Shown here one piece after another: positions 1 through 9,122 of a DNA stretch of 22,216 bases (its first letter is position 1; each line of letters starts with the position of its first letter). The translations under genes were made by a program, and so were the position numbers. Under the pieces are notes generated by a model, which worked only from the letters and a program-made list of their open reading frames with translations, ran no database searches and had not been told where the DNA came from. Source of the DNA: Gamarada debralockiae (taxonomy: Eukaryota; Ascomycota; Leotiomycetes; Helotiales; Hyphodiscaceae). The DNA lies in contig NXFV01001324.1 of NCBI GenBank assembly GCA_002803225.1, positions 1 through 22,216 of the forward strand. The letters are read 5' to 3'.

Positions 1-438
1 CAAATTGTTCGAATACATATCGACAGCTTACTGGCGGTAAGTTAGCGGAGGCGTACTCTGGTGGTGATACAGCATTCGCCATATTGCTGCCACGGAGGTT
101 TTTGCCTATTTCATTGGATTATCAACTCTGCACATTAAATATCGGTGAGAAAACCGCGGTTGCCTAGATAAGAATAGAAGCGCCAAGGCGCAGCACGCCT
201 CTGGGGGTACCGACTAGGTAAGCGAAATAAGGCTAGTCACGGCGCTATTTGCGCGTATTTTGGGCTCCCAATCAGCCAGAATTTCCCTTTTTTCTTAAGT
301 AGGCACCTGAATCCACGGCTCTTACCAATTGTAACCTAGAGAGGTCCCTTTCTGCTCAAACTCGAGAAAATACATTCTACATCAAGGCTCTACATCAATT
401 CTCGCCGGATTTCGTTTCGATTAAGCAAACAGAGAACC
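1..438. other. Upstream region of the CinA-like gene
   Basis: I see no coding region here. The last 130 bases before the ATG at 439 are A/C-rich, as is usual for fungal leaders. A weak GACTAG/CTAGTC inverted pair lies near 212-237. The promoter of the CinA-like gene must lie here, but no specific regulatory site can be named with confidence. Confidence 0.4.
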
Positions 439-1008
439 ATGACTTCAGATATCCAATATATCGAACGAAACACTGAGTCTATTTTCGACATCGCTAGCGA
501 CGTCATCCAGATGCTCCGCCAGGCTGGTGAGACGGTTGGAATAGCTGAGTCTTTGACTGCTGGCGGTATCATGGCGGCGATCACGTCTGTCCCAGGCGCG
601 AGCGCAGCCTTCCGCGGGGGAATTGTCTCTTACGCGACACCTCTCAAGCAACTGCTCCTAAATGTAGATGCAGACCTGATTGCTAGGGAGGGAGTGATCC
701 ACGGCGATGTTGCAACGCAAATGGCAGAAGGTGTTCGCAAAATCACGACTTTTAACGATAGCCCGACGACGTGGGGTATTGGGACAACAGGCGTGGCTGG
801 CCCAACACCTCAAGACGGAAAACCCGTTGGAATGGTATTTATTGGCCTCGCCTCACCCGACGGAAGTCGGGCTTGGGGCCCTTTTCTCTTCCCTGGCAGT
901 CGCGAGCGGGTACGCGAAGCAACGGTCATGGAAGCCCTGTCGCGGTTGCGCGAGGCGCTCGCTGCTCGCCAAAACAGTGGAAGCGAAGAAAACCAGGCGA
1001 AGATCTAA
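439..1008 (+). CDS. CinA C-terminal-domain protein (putative NMN deamidase-like)
   Basis: This intronless gene encodes 189 aa that match the CinA C-terminal domain along most of their length. In bacteria that domain (PncC type) deamidates nicotinamide mononucleotide in pyridine-nucleotide salvage. Visible family motifs are AESLTAGG (36-43, with the likely nucleophile Ser38), GGIVSYA (60-66) followed by Lys70, the glycine-rich TTGVAGP (116-122), KPVGMVFIG (128-136) and a C-terminal helix with GSRERVREATV (153-163). Only the catalytic domain is present; the N-terminal molybdopterin-binding-like half of bacterial CinA is absent. No signal peptide or transit peptide is seen, so it is probably cytosolic. 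The ATG at 439 is the first in frame and follows an A-rich leader. The family call is solid; NMN deamidase activity in fungi is inferred. Confidence 0.9.
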   Translation: MTSDIQYIERNTESIFDIASDVIQMLRQAGETVGIAESLTAGGIMAAITSVPGASAAFRGGIVSYATPLKQLLLNVDADLIAREGVIHGDVATQMAEGVRKITTFNDSPTTWGIGTTGVAGPTPQDGKPVGMVFIGLASPDGSRAWGPFLFPGSRERVREATVMEALSRLREALAARQNSGSEENQAKI

Positions 1009-2120
1009 AGGATTTGGGGGACCTAGGATTTTGAGGCCAGGATCTCTGGTTAAATCCATACTTGGAAGGGCGGATGCTCGGTAATCGCAGCGGCCCGGTA
1101 GGGACTGGTGGCAAAGGGAGGCGGTTGTCTCGAGGCTGAGGCCCAATTTTTGGCAGGTCAAGCTCCGCCCACGCGCTGGCAGCCTGGCAGTGACAGGTGC
1201 ATCGCTCTGATTGGTCACAAGATCATAGCATTGGGTCTTGCCGACAGATCAATTCAGTCTAGTTTCAATTATATTTAGATGGTTGAGTTTTTCGCTCTAT
1301 ATAGATAGATTGGACAGCATAACCTAGCCGTTGAAGGTTCTTTATCCAAGTTCGCAAGTCGATCGTCTAATCTGTGAGAACTCTCCTCAATTTCTCACCG
1401 TTCTCGTATTCCTGTGAGTGTGACTGGGAGTTGACGCATCGGCACACCGCATACTTGTCCGTGGGAGGGATGTTGTCTGGGCCCGACAGTGGTACGTCCT
1501 GATTTGTGAACTACAAGGGTGCCACACGGCCCGAACACACCATCGCTCCCAGCCAGGGAGGCCCTCATCTTTTGAGCCGCCTTAATGTGTGAAGCTTCTA
1601 ACTGTAGAGAATACGTCTTACGAGGAACCCTATAAGTCAGTCACCATCTGTAGAACCTCCCTATCATTTGGCCTTTCTAATTTAAAGAAAAGTACGGAAG
1701 CTGGGAAGTCTGCCGCCACCATTTGGCGTCCCGCATCGAGCGGAACAATTCCTGAGAAGGAGCCCATATAAAACAAATTCCGGTGATGTTGAATGCCTGC
1801 TCATTCTGCTTGCAGAGGGCTGTGTGTGTTGAACGCGTTGATAGGACAAGGCTGGGCGCTCATACATTACTTGCTGTTACACAACAAAGTTGACTCACTC
1901 TCTGCCATCACAGTTTTTTGTCACACATGCTGCTTTCCTCCTTCCTCCACACTCTTTCCGTTTTTCCCTACCCATCAGTCATCCCTTCTCTCAATCTCCC
2001 ATTCCTTCCCTACCTCATTTTCCTGGTCCTTATCTTTTCAATCTTCCTTTGCAACCACCAACCAACCCGTGATTTCTCGACGTCGACGAGCCAAAAACAG
2101 CGACCCAAGTAGACCCAGCC
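1009..2120. promoter_or_regulatory. Intergenic region and promoter of the lectin-like gene
   Basis: No convincing gene is seen. The first half is presumably the 3' region of the CinA-like gene. A TATA-like motif (ATATAAAA) lies at about 1766-1773. From about 1918 to 2080 the + strand is strongly C/T-rich, the usual composition of a fungal core promoter and transcript leader. It runs almost into the ATG at 2121, so it most likely drives the lectin-like gene. Confidence 0.5.
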
Positions 2121-3177
2121 ATGGCCCTTAAATTCCTTCCTAACACCGGTCTCGCGTCGATGGAGATGAACGGAACTATCTATGCATACGCGCAGGTTTA
2201 CGAGGGCGACATCTACGAATTCAGCGGCAATATGAGACCGAGACAGAGTTCACCCCAGCCAGTTTATACATACGACAGAAGGAGATCATCATTCGCCGTG
2301 ACCCGTACCGAAGCAGAGGGGCTCGCCGCGAATGCCCCGAAAATGTTCACCCCTGTGGCGGCAGCGGCCTATACTCAGAGAGTTACCGATCCTGCAACTA
2401 TCAGGGTTAGTTCCTTGTCGTCCTTGTACGCACGAGATTCCGCTGACGGAGAAGTAGTATCTGTTCTATGTCGATGACAACAACATCCTCCGTGACGTCT
2501 ACAATGATAGTAGGGAGTGGAAGGCAGGCGTACTGGCTGATGCAGGTGTTCGGTGTGCTCACTACTCAAAGCTTGCGGCAATCACGATTGCCGGCAATGT
2601 ATACAATGATATTTGCCTGTACTACCAGGCTCCTACGGACGATGGCGCTATCAAGATGCTCAACTTCAATCCAGAGTATAATCGATGGACGGAGGGCGTT
2701 CCAAACCTGCTGAATCCCCCTCTCCTGGACTCATTATGTCCATTCTCTAGTATTGGGGGCCCGGCTGCACATGTCAACATCCGCCGTTTCTTTCGTAGTC
2801 GCTCAAGGCCTTCGTGGGCTTTGTCTTCCCTATTTTGTAGGTCTTCACTGAACCTGGAGCCCACAAATGACATCGTGGAAGGAGAGGAACAGGTATTTGC
2901 ATGCGTGCCCTGTTGTCTATCAGAGGAGCGAGCTTCAAGACGAGGATATATCACACATGGAACCCGTCGTCAACAACGTCCATCTCGCCAAGGAGCGGCC
3001 CGGATTAAGTATTTTCCATCAACCAACAAATGTAAGCTCATGATGCTGAATAAAGTCTCCTGGTACAGTTTCCAGATCAGTGGAGTCATAATTGCTTTGC
3101 TTTATTCACATCTAGTTTTTCTAAGCGACCCAGGCTTCGCAGAGTGCATTAATTTGACAAAACAGTCGAATGTGTAA
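2121..3177 (+). CDS. Fungal fucose-specific-lectin-like protein, 3' half probably broken
   Basis: The 5' part resembles fungal fucose-specific lectins (Aleuria aurantia lectin-like six-bladed propellers, usually about 310-340 aa). Exon 1 is 2121-2405 (95 codons). A 52-base intron (GTTAGT...GTAG, branch CTGAC) spans 2406-2457, and exon 2 opens at 2458. Blade-like motifs are LFYVDDNNILRD (97-108), KLAAITIAG (133-141) and ICLYYQ (147-152) followed by an RWTEG turn. After residue 185 (about 2728) the frame stays open to a TAA at 3175-3177, giving 334 aa, but the protein stops looking like a lectin. Short lectin-like stretches instead appear in other frames, for example GLSIFHQPTN at about 3000-3030. 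A frameshift or a missed intron near 2720-2850 is likely. There is no signal peptide, as is usual for this family. The lectin call for the first 185 residues is good; whether a full protein is made is doubtful. Confidence 0.65.
2406..2457 (+). other. Intron 1 of the lectin-like gene
   Basis: A GTTAGT donor, a CTGAC branch-like site about 12 bases before the acceptor and a TAG acceptor define a 52-base phase-0 intron. Removing it joins two lectin-like segments (ending DPATIR and starting YLFYVDD) in one frame. Confidence 0.75.
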
Positions 3178-3194
3178 TTGAGTTACACATTCGA
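3166..3194. repeat. Perfect 12-bp inverted repeat with 5-nt loop
   Basis: The arms are TCGAATGTGTAA (3166-3177) and TTACACATTCGA (3183-3194), with loop TTGAG. The left arm contains the stop codon that closes the lectin-like frame. It could be a 3'-end hairpin, a small insertion scar or a terminal fragment of a mobile element; the sequence does not decide. Confidence 0.7.
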
Positions 3195-4037
3195 ACGAAT
3201 GCCCGCATTACCCAAATAAGCGAGAGTCAGATTTCGAAAATTGCGATGTGATGCTTCACTCTGGAGCTGTGTTCTTCAATCTATCTCGTGCACGCCATCC
3301 ATATAATATCACGAGCTTATAATGGCTGATGATGAAGGAATATGGAGGCATACAGGAGACAAGAGAGAAATCACCATCTAATGAAGGCAAAGACGACGAA
3401 CCTGCATTTGCAACACATCTCCTTCTTCTTGGAGTGAATTTTAATACCCCGATTACGAATATAGCGCGGAGGAGAGGGGCATAATATGTAAAAGGTCATA
3501 TGCTAGCTAGGGACGTCACACTGACTATGATTCAAGTATAAGAGAAGATCGAGAAGACAGCAGATCAAATGATCCTGAGAGGTCAACTTTCGACTAAGCT
3601 TTTGGCAGCCAATAAGATTAGGGAACAAGAGCGAAGAGCACGAAACGATGCGCCGAATAAGGTCGTTCAGAAATACAGAGAGATATATGGTCATGTAGCA
3701 CGTAGGTAAATTGCAGAGGATAAAGAAGACGAAAGAAGGGTAGTTAATATGCGAGAGAAGCATCTGACAGAGCCCCACCGAAAGTAATATAGGCAACTTA
3801 TAGCCAAATTTCCTTTGTTATATCGTCAGGTAAGAGATAAGGGAAGGTTTATATTTTGTGCGACGTATGAAGAATTAGGGCTTGAATAATAGGGTTTTAT
3901 TATATCTTTAATATCTTGAAAAATCGACGCATTGCTGGTGATTAACGCATTGACCGCTGGGTGAGGGGCGCTAGCCGAACGATTAGTGTTCCGCTGGTCT
4001 GCTTTTCCTGACGTCACCCATCCTATCCTGTCTTCAC
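3178..4037. other. Gene-poor region between lectin-like and conserved unknown gene
   Basis: Apart from the hairpin arm at its start and the transposase-like relic at 3527-3795, I see nothing coding here. The stretch 3800-3960 is AT-rich. The region probably holds the 3' ends of two convergent genes plus mobile-element debris. Confidence 0.4.
3527..3795 (+). pseudogene. Degenerate transposase-like relic (possible pogo/Fot1-type C-terminus)
   Basis: Read in the frame of the ATG at 3527, this stretch gives a highly charged, Lys/Arg/Glu-rich, coiled-coil-like peptide of about 90 residues interrupted by three TAA codons. Segments include NKVVQKYREIYGHVARR and EDERRVVNMREKHLTEP. The style resembles the basic C-terminal tail of fungal pogo/Fot1-type DDE transposases, recalled from family character and not from an alignment. 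All three stops are TAA, as expected from CAA to TAA changes under RIP. No terminal inverted repeats were found around it. The transposase origin is an inference. Confidence 0.4.
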
Positions 4038-5247
4038 TCAAACAGCCCAATAAACATCCATCCTAACCTCCTCAACAAAATTAATCCAATGAGGAAACCT
4101 CGCCTTCGCCCAAACGGTAACCACATCTCCCACCTTCAAATTCCTCACAAACTCTCCATTGGCTGTATCACGTCCTCGGCCTTGCTTCTCGAGCTCAGCC
4201 GCATCCAGAGAATCAGGAATGACGTTGTCGCTGCTCGACCAGGTGATCTTGTGTTCCTTGGAGTCTCGGGAGGCGGTAATGTTCTTCTGTAAAGCCATCA
4301 TCGAGGGCAGGAGCGGATGCTCGAAGCTGTCGGGATCCGTTTTATTTCTCTTTACGGGCGTGGCAGGGATGATGGTTCGGAGGTTGCAGGTGACAGGGGT
4401 CTGTTGAGATGCGTCTTGGGGTGGTTCGAAGTGGAGGTTGAATTGAGGCTGAGGAGCCAATTCTGGCTTTTCTCGAACGATGTCTGCTCTCATCAGCCTA
4501 TTTCTCTTCATGCATTACGGGGCTTTGGAAACTTACCTTCACGACTGGCCGTCATCCTCTCCAAACCAACATCAAACCAGGTATACGATCCCACGTATGT
4601 CCCTCGTTGATTGAATGCTCCTCCCCAGCCTTGATCATGGCTCTTAATTGTAAAAACTATCTTTCGGCAAGGGTACTCTCCTTTCGGGAGAGATTTCGAG
4701 GTCCATTTGGAGAGGACTTCCTCTGTGGCCTCGGCTGGAAATGGTCGTGATTCGGGCCATGGTTTTGGTTGCAGCGTTTGATAGCATTGTACATATTGGA
4801 GATGCATATCGTATTCTTCGTGCACGATATTGTTGGTGACTCGGGTGGGGGGAAGATAGCCAAGTGGATAAGATCTCAGCTGTTTTCACTCAGTAAAGGA
4901 CTTGAGACGAACAGAAGGACACCCCGGCAGGCTCAATTGCGGAATAATCTTGAGCGACTTACTATAAAAACGTTCTCGTGATTGTGTCCTGCCCTGACTC
5001 TTGTTTCCTCCCAGGTGGTTGTAGTCGTATGAGGCCAGTACTCGGCCATATCGACGATTGTATCCACGAGTTCGTAAGGGAGGGTCGATTTCTTGTGCAG
5101 AGCTTCTTTAATCGCAATGACATCGCTAACAGAGGGTTGGTATCTATCAGAGCTGTAGAACTCAGGAGTCTCGTCATCCTGCTGAGTATCATCCGCTCTG
5201 GCGACACTAAAGATCGTATTGTAGATGTAGTTTCCGATCCAAGCCAT
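4038..5247 (-). CDS. Conserved fungal protein of unknown function (three exons, 357 aa)
   Basis: The model is complement(4038-4483, 4537-4879, 4963-5247). Both introns (83 and 53 bases) have GTAAGT donors and CAG acceptors, and the joined frame of 358 codons is uninterrupted. The N-terminus carries an F-box-like helix, LPYELVDTIVDMAEYWP (56-72). The middle holds RKIVFTIKSHDQGWGG (167-182) and GTYVGSYTWFDVGLE (188-202). The C-terminus holds KVGDVVTVWAKARFPHW and ends VDVYWAV-like. I recognise these as signatures of a widespread but uncharacterised ascomycete family; no enzyme motif is visible. There is no signal peptide or membrane segment. The gene diverges from the serine acyltransferase gene. 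The ATG at 5247 is the first in frame. Gene structure is well supported; function is unknown, and a role as an F-box adaptor is only a guess. Confidence 0.85.
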
Positions 5248-5684
5248 TTCGATGGCGGGGTTAATGGCGTGTTCACAAATCTTCGTGGTCGGTGGTTCAA
5301 GGTAAATTTGGATTATTCGGATTGGTGAAATGATTTCTCAGGATGCAATTTTGAATTGTTGATTTATCGTAAAGGGCAAGTGGAAAGTAGAGTTACTCAG
5401 AATCAAAGTCACCAGTTTGAGTCGAGGTCAACGAATCCATGCCGCATTTCGCCTCCTAATGACGAAGCTTCGGCAGTAAGTTTATCCGCTTCTTCTTAGC
5501 GCAAGGCTGACAGTTCTCCCCTGTCAGCCCCTCAGTCACGTTTTATGTCGCCATTCAGGTGATTGGTTGATTCCCAAAACCAACTTGGCTGACAAAAAGA
5601 TCGAGGGCCGAACAAATTAATTTCCCCAAGGACGATAAACCTTGATCTCACCATCAATGCTCTCTTACACTCCAAGAATCCACT
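5248..5684. promoter_or_regulatory. Shared divergent promoter
   Basis: This 437-base gap separates the start codons of two divergent genes. It holds the perfect inverted repeat GGCTGACAG/CTGTCAGCC (5505-5529) and a further GGCTGACA at 5587-5594. A CCAAT box in reverse orientation (ATTGG, within 5561-5570) lies between them. A C/T-rich leader precedes the ATG at 5685. The palindrome is the best candidate for a dimeric regulator site. Which regulator binds is unknown; it is not the canonical sulfur-regulator (CYS3/MetR) sequence as I remember it. Confidence 0.5.
5505..5529. promoter_or_regulatory. Perfect 9-bp palindrome GGCTGACAG-N7-CTGTCAGCC
   Basis: The two 9-bp arms (5505-5513 and 5521-5529) are exact reverse complements around the loop TTCTCCC. 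The half-site GGCTGACA recurs at 5587-5594, about 90 bases before the acyltransferase ATG. Three copies of one 8-mer in a 437-base divergent promoter suggest a transcription-factor site. The factor is not identified. Confidence 0.45.
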
Positions 5685-7277
5685 ATGAATCCAACAAGAA
5701 CTATCATCGCCGCCGCGCGGACAGCTGCACGACCCTCCCGAACCCTACCAAACCCCTGGATACGACAGTCCTCCACCTCATCAAAGAAGCCCTCCACTCC
5801 ACCACAACCCAAATCAACGAAATCCCAAAATGCAGCACGATCATTCCATGCCAAAGGTCCACAAGCGGCCCCAGCAGGCCCAGCGGAGGCTTCAAATCCC
5901 GCAATGGCATTCCCCTGTCTTGACGCCCTAGAATCCAAATCCGCGCGCCTCGAAGCCCGTTCCCTCTCTAGCGGTCCCGAACCTTTATACAACACAAGCG
6001 GCGCAACGCTCTACTACTACAATCACAACCCTCTCCTGCTCGATTGGGGTGGCGTGCTCCGCGAGTACGGCATCGCATACGAAACTTGGGGTCAGTTGAA
6101 TAAAGACAAATCCAATGTTATTTTATTGCACACCGGACTTTCTGCGTCTTCGCATGCGCATAGTACAGAAAGGAATCCAATGCCAGGATGGTGGGAAAAG
6201 TTCATTGGGCCGGGAGGATGTCTGGATACGGATAAATACCATATTATATGCACGAATGTTATAGGGGGATGCTATAATTCGACGGGGCCGAGTAGCGTTG
6301 ATCCTGCGGACGGGCAACGATATGCGACGAGGTTCCCAATTCTGACAATTGAGGATATGGTTAGGGCGCAGTTTCAATTGCTGGATTATTTGGGGATCGA
6401 GAAGTTGTATGCCAGTGTAGGTGCAAGTATGGGTGGGATGCAATCGCTTGCTGCTGGGGTTCTGTTTCCAGAACGAGTGGAAAGGATTGCGAGTATTTCA
6501 GGATGCGCGAGGAGTCATCCTTATAGTATTGCGATGAGGCATACGCAGAGACAGGTTCTTATGATGGATCCGAAGTGGAATCGTGGGTTCTACTACGACA
6601 GTGTGCCTCCACACGCGGGAATGAAGTTGGCACGAGAAATTGCAACAGTCACCTATCGCTCTGGACCAGAATGGGAGAATAGATTCGGAAGGAGGAGAGC
6701 TGATCCAAGCAAGCAACCTGCACTATGTCCCGACTTCCTAATCGAGACGTACCTGGACCATGCGGGAGAGAAATTCTGCTTAGAATACGACGCGAATAGT
6801 CTCCTCTACGTCAGCAAGGCAATGGATTTATTCGATCTCGGAGCTGCGAACCAATCCGCAGCCGCAGCACGACGCTCCGAACACGCCAAGAGATTTGCAT
6901 CTGGGTCCTCATCTACGGATGCCGGAGCTGCTGCATCTTGCAGTCTGACGTTACCTGATTCTCCCTATGAAGAACAGCCGGAGTCCAGTTCGCCAGATGA
7001 TATGGATGAACCCGTTTCAACTTCTTCTGGGCCACCAAAAGACTTGGTTCTTGGGCTAAAGGGACTGAAAAATCATCCGGTTTTGGTGATGGGTGTGGCG
7101 AGCGATATTCTATTCCCAGCATGGCAGCAGAGAGAGATTGCCGATACGTTGAGAAAGGGAGGTAGTAAGAGTGTGACGCATGTGGAGCTTGGCGAGGATG
7201 TCAGTTTGTTTGGACATGATAGCTTCTTGTTGGATTTGGAGCATATTGGAGGGAATTTGAAGAAATTCCTGGGTTGA
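5685..7277 (+). CDS. cysA: Mitochondrial serine O-acyltransferase (MetX/homoserine acetyltransferase family)
   Basis: The intronless gene encodes 530 aa of the alpha/beta-hydrolase MetX family. It most resembles fungal serine O-acetyl/succinyltransferases (A. nidulans CysA, S. pombe Cys2), which make the activated serine used for cysteine synthesis. The first 60 or so residues are rich in Arg, Ser and Ala and lack acidic residues, as in a mitochondrial presequence. Catalytic elements are visible: the nucleophile elbow GASMGG (Ser248), Asp474 in [10 protein letters not shown] and His511 in GHDSFLLD. The oxyanion/substrate motif [11 protein letters not shown] (194-204) favours the serine-specific branch over the homoserine branch, which usually has a GSCxGSTGP form. 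A Ser/Ala/Pro-rich insert (about 388-455) precedes the Asp strand. The ATG at 5685 is chosen because it starts the presequence. Family is certain; serine versus homoserine specificity is likely but inferred. Confidence 0.92.
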   Translation: MNPTRTIIAAARTAARPSRTLPNPWIRQSSTSSKKPSTPPQPKSTKSQNAARSFHAKGPQAAPAGPAEASNPAMAFPCLDALESKSARLEARSLSSGPEPLYNTSGATLYYYNHNPLLLDWGGVLREYGIAYETWGQLNKDKSNVILLHTGLSASSHAHSTERNPMPGWWEKFIGPGGCLDTDKYHIICTNVIGGCYNSTGPSSVDPADGQRYATRFPILTIEDMVRAQFQLLDYLGIEKLYASVGASMGGMQSLAAGVLFPERVERIASISGCARSHPYSIAMRHTQRQVLMMDPKWNRGFYYDSVPPHAGMKLAREIATVTYRSGPEWENRFGRRRADPSKQPALCPDFLIETYLDHAGEKFCLEYDANSLLYVSKAMDLFDLGAANQSAAAARRSEHAKRFASGSSSTDAGAAASCSLTLPDSPYEEQPESSSPDDMDEPVSTSSGPPKDLVLGLKGLKNHPVLVMGVASDILFPAWQQREIADTLRKGGSKSVTHVELGEDVSLFGHDSFLLDLEHIGGNLKKFLG

Positions 7278-8083
7278 GTGGGACGATTTGCGAGATCACA
7301 ACGGTTCTGTTAATATCTACCTGCTGTTACGGAGTGAAAGAATCAACTCGAAGGGCATGACTTCTTCAAGGCTGGAGGAAAGTAAAATGAATATAAGGTT
7401 GGATGCGTTGGGCGGCGTTACTGAGCATGAGAGGCGTTCAAGCACAACAGCGTTTAGTCCCACCAACCAAATATCATGGCCTACTTTCGTCGTCTCTTTC
7501 CGTTGGACTCTCCACCAGAGATTCTCTGTACTACACACCTCCGATTCCGAACCTTGAGGCCTCTCTATCACCGCAAACTACTATGAATGACACTCACTGT
7601 ATCACCATTTCCAGACAAGTGTCTCACATTAGTCGCTTGTGCTCGTCTAGCCTCTGAGCCCCTGATTTAGGAGGGGCTGGCCTTTGGAATGCCAAGTATT
7701 AAATGCAATATTTTGATGCGGTTTTGATCTATCCTCAGGGTCTCAATTTGGGGCCTATGAATCCAATTTCAAGTCCCTATTGAGCCCGTCCTTGACCAGA
7801 AGCTTTTAATAGTATTATAATACTTAAGGGCAAGTATAAATATAAGAGGGATCAAATGTAGTAGGGAAAATTATTATGGCCTTGTTTTTCAGGTTTAGGA
7901 TCTTTATAAATTTAAGAACCCTTACTTAGCTAGTCTAATCACATGCTAGCCAGGTATAAATAGCCTTTATAGCTGGAGTTGTACTTAGATACCTATGGAA
8001 CATATACAACATTTCACCTTGTTTTCCAATACATTTTATAGTGCGTTTGACATAATACCTTCGTTTTACATCGTTAGCTATTC
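7278..8083. other. Intergenic region, AT-rich towards its right end
   Basis: No convincing gene is seen. A 7-bp stem (AGCCCCT, 8-nt loop, AGGGGCT) at 7657-7678 lies about 380 bases after the acyltransferase stop. From about 7780 the composition turns strongly AT-rich with many TpA steps and includes the perfect palindrome AGTATTATAATACT at 7811-7824. This suggests old mobile-element sequence altered by mutation, but no element could be identified. Confidence 0.4.
7811..7824. repeat. Perfect 14-bp palindrome
   Basis: AGTATTATAATACT equals its own reverse complement. It sits in AT-rich, gene-free DNA. It may be a chance product of composition. Confidence 0.5.
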
Positions 8084-8320
8084 AGGGGAGAAAAAGTGGC
8101 CCAAATTGGCACGTGTGCCCTCGCCAAAACATATATTTCAGCAATAACAAAACTTCCACAAAACTTGATTAAATTTACTAAAACTTGATTTTAAAGCTTT
8201 AAAGAAGTCAAACTGTCTTCCAACGGATTTTTAGAAATTTTAACTGTGGTTTTACAATTGTTCTTGACCCTGGAAGAAGGACATAGGCACGGGCCAATTT
8301 GGGCCACCTTTTTCTCCCCT
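8084..8320. mobile_element. MITE-like element with 30+ bp terminal inverted repeats
   Basis: The left end, AGGGGAGAAAAAGTGGCCCA continuing through AATTGGCACGTG (8084-8115), is matched in inverted orientation by the right end (8288-8320). The two arms differ by one extra G and one A/C change over about 31 bases. The interior is short (about 170 bases), AT-rich and non-coding, with a repeated AAAACTTGATT motif. These are the marks of a miniature inverted-repeat transposable element. TA-containing sequence flanks both ends, but no clean target duplication can be assigned, so the superfamily is open. Confidence 0.75.
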
Positions 8321-9122
8321 ATAGGTTAGTTATCATTCTGGTTTTAATCCTTACTGAGAGCACGTGATACCCAGCGGAATCAGGAAGCGCTTATACTCGC
8401 ATGTCGCCCTATCACAATATACTTATAGAAACCTCATTAATTAAGTGTACAAAGAAGAGTTATTAGAGAATATTTGAGTTCGAAGTGCTTGATAATATTA
8501 TCAAGGCTTTGAACACGATAGTTATAATGGCTAGTAAACGGCTCCTTAATCTTACATAATATCTTCTTGTTAATTAAATAAGGTTTCCTTGTTTTAAACT
8601 TGCTAGTCTGTCTCTCATTAACTTGTTTGAGCCATTTAGCGGCTATATATTAAGGGACTTTAAGCTTGTAAACAGCCCTCTCTTGTCCTTACCCTTTGTC
8701 TTTAACTAGAGTGTGAAATCGAGCCTTTTTGGGAGTTTAGTGCTCAACTCGACTAGTATTAGGTACACGGGCTATTGTGGAGTCGATTTATAGAGATAAA
8801 GAGCAAAAAAAAATGTGTTGAAGTGGGGCAGTGGGGCAAAAACCCTGAGCTTAGTTATCATTTTGCTAACTGCTTTCGTACGATGTGGCGTCGTACCACG
8901 ATCACCTGCCTGACATTAGCATATAAGCACCCTAATCTCTGTCCTTCAGGAAGGGCAGAGACAGTCTATTCATAAAATGAGATACATTGTTACCCTCCGA
9001 TTAAATTCTGACTACCAACCGGCAGCCCTATGTGACACAACCTATCATCATCACCCTCTAACAAAATATTTTCCTTCTATCAATCCAAGCAGCCAAATTA
9101 CACATCACCAAGCATTATCTAT
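8321..9122. other. AT-rich intergenic region with palindrome
   Basis: No gene is supported. The stretch 8400-8760 is AT-rich. Its - strand gives a Lys-rich open frame with few stops that I cannot match to a protein, and it may be mobile-element debris. The perfect 18-bp palindrome CTTGATAATATTATCAAG lies at 8488-8505. The last 120 bases are the 3' flank of the Cys-rich gene. Confidence 0.35.
8488..8505. repeat. Perfect 18-bp palindrome
   Basis: CTTGATAATATTATCAAG is its own reverse complement, inside AT-rich DNA to the right of the MITE-like element. Its role is unknown. Confidence 0.55.

Noticed and set aside
853..1218. Long antisense frame over the CinA-like gene
   Set aside because: It mirrors the coding strand of a well-recognised gene and has no family features.
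3503..3796. Minus-strand hydrophobic 97-aa frame
   Set aside because: It is the complement of a Lys/Glu-rich relic on the + strand, which explains its Leu/Phe-rich look.
5654..5995. Antisense frame over the transit-peptide part of the serine acyltransferase
   Set aside because: The Arg/Ala-rich product is a composition effect of the GC-rich presequence on the other strand.
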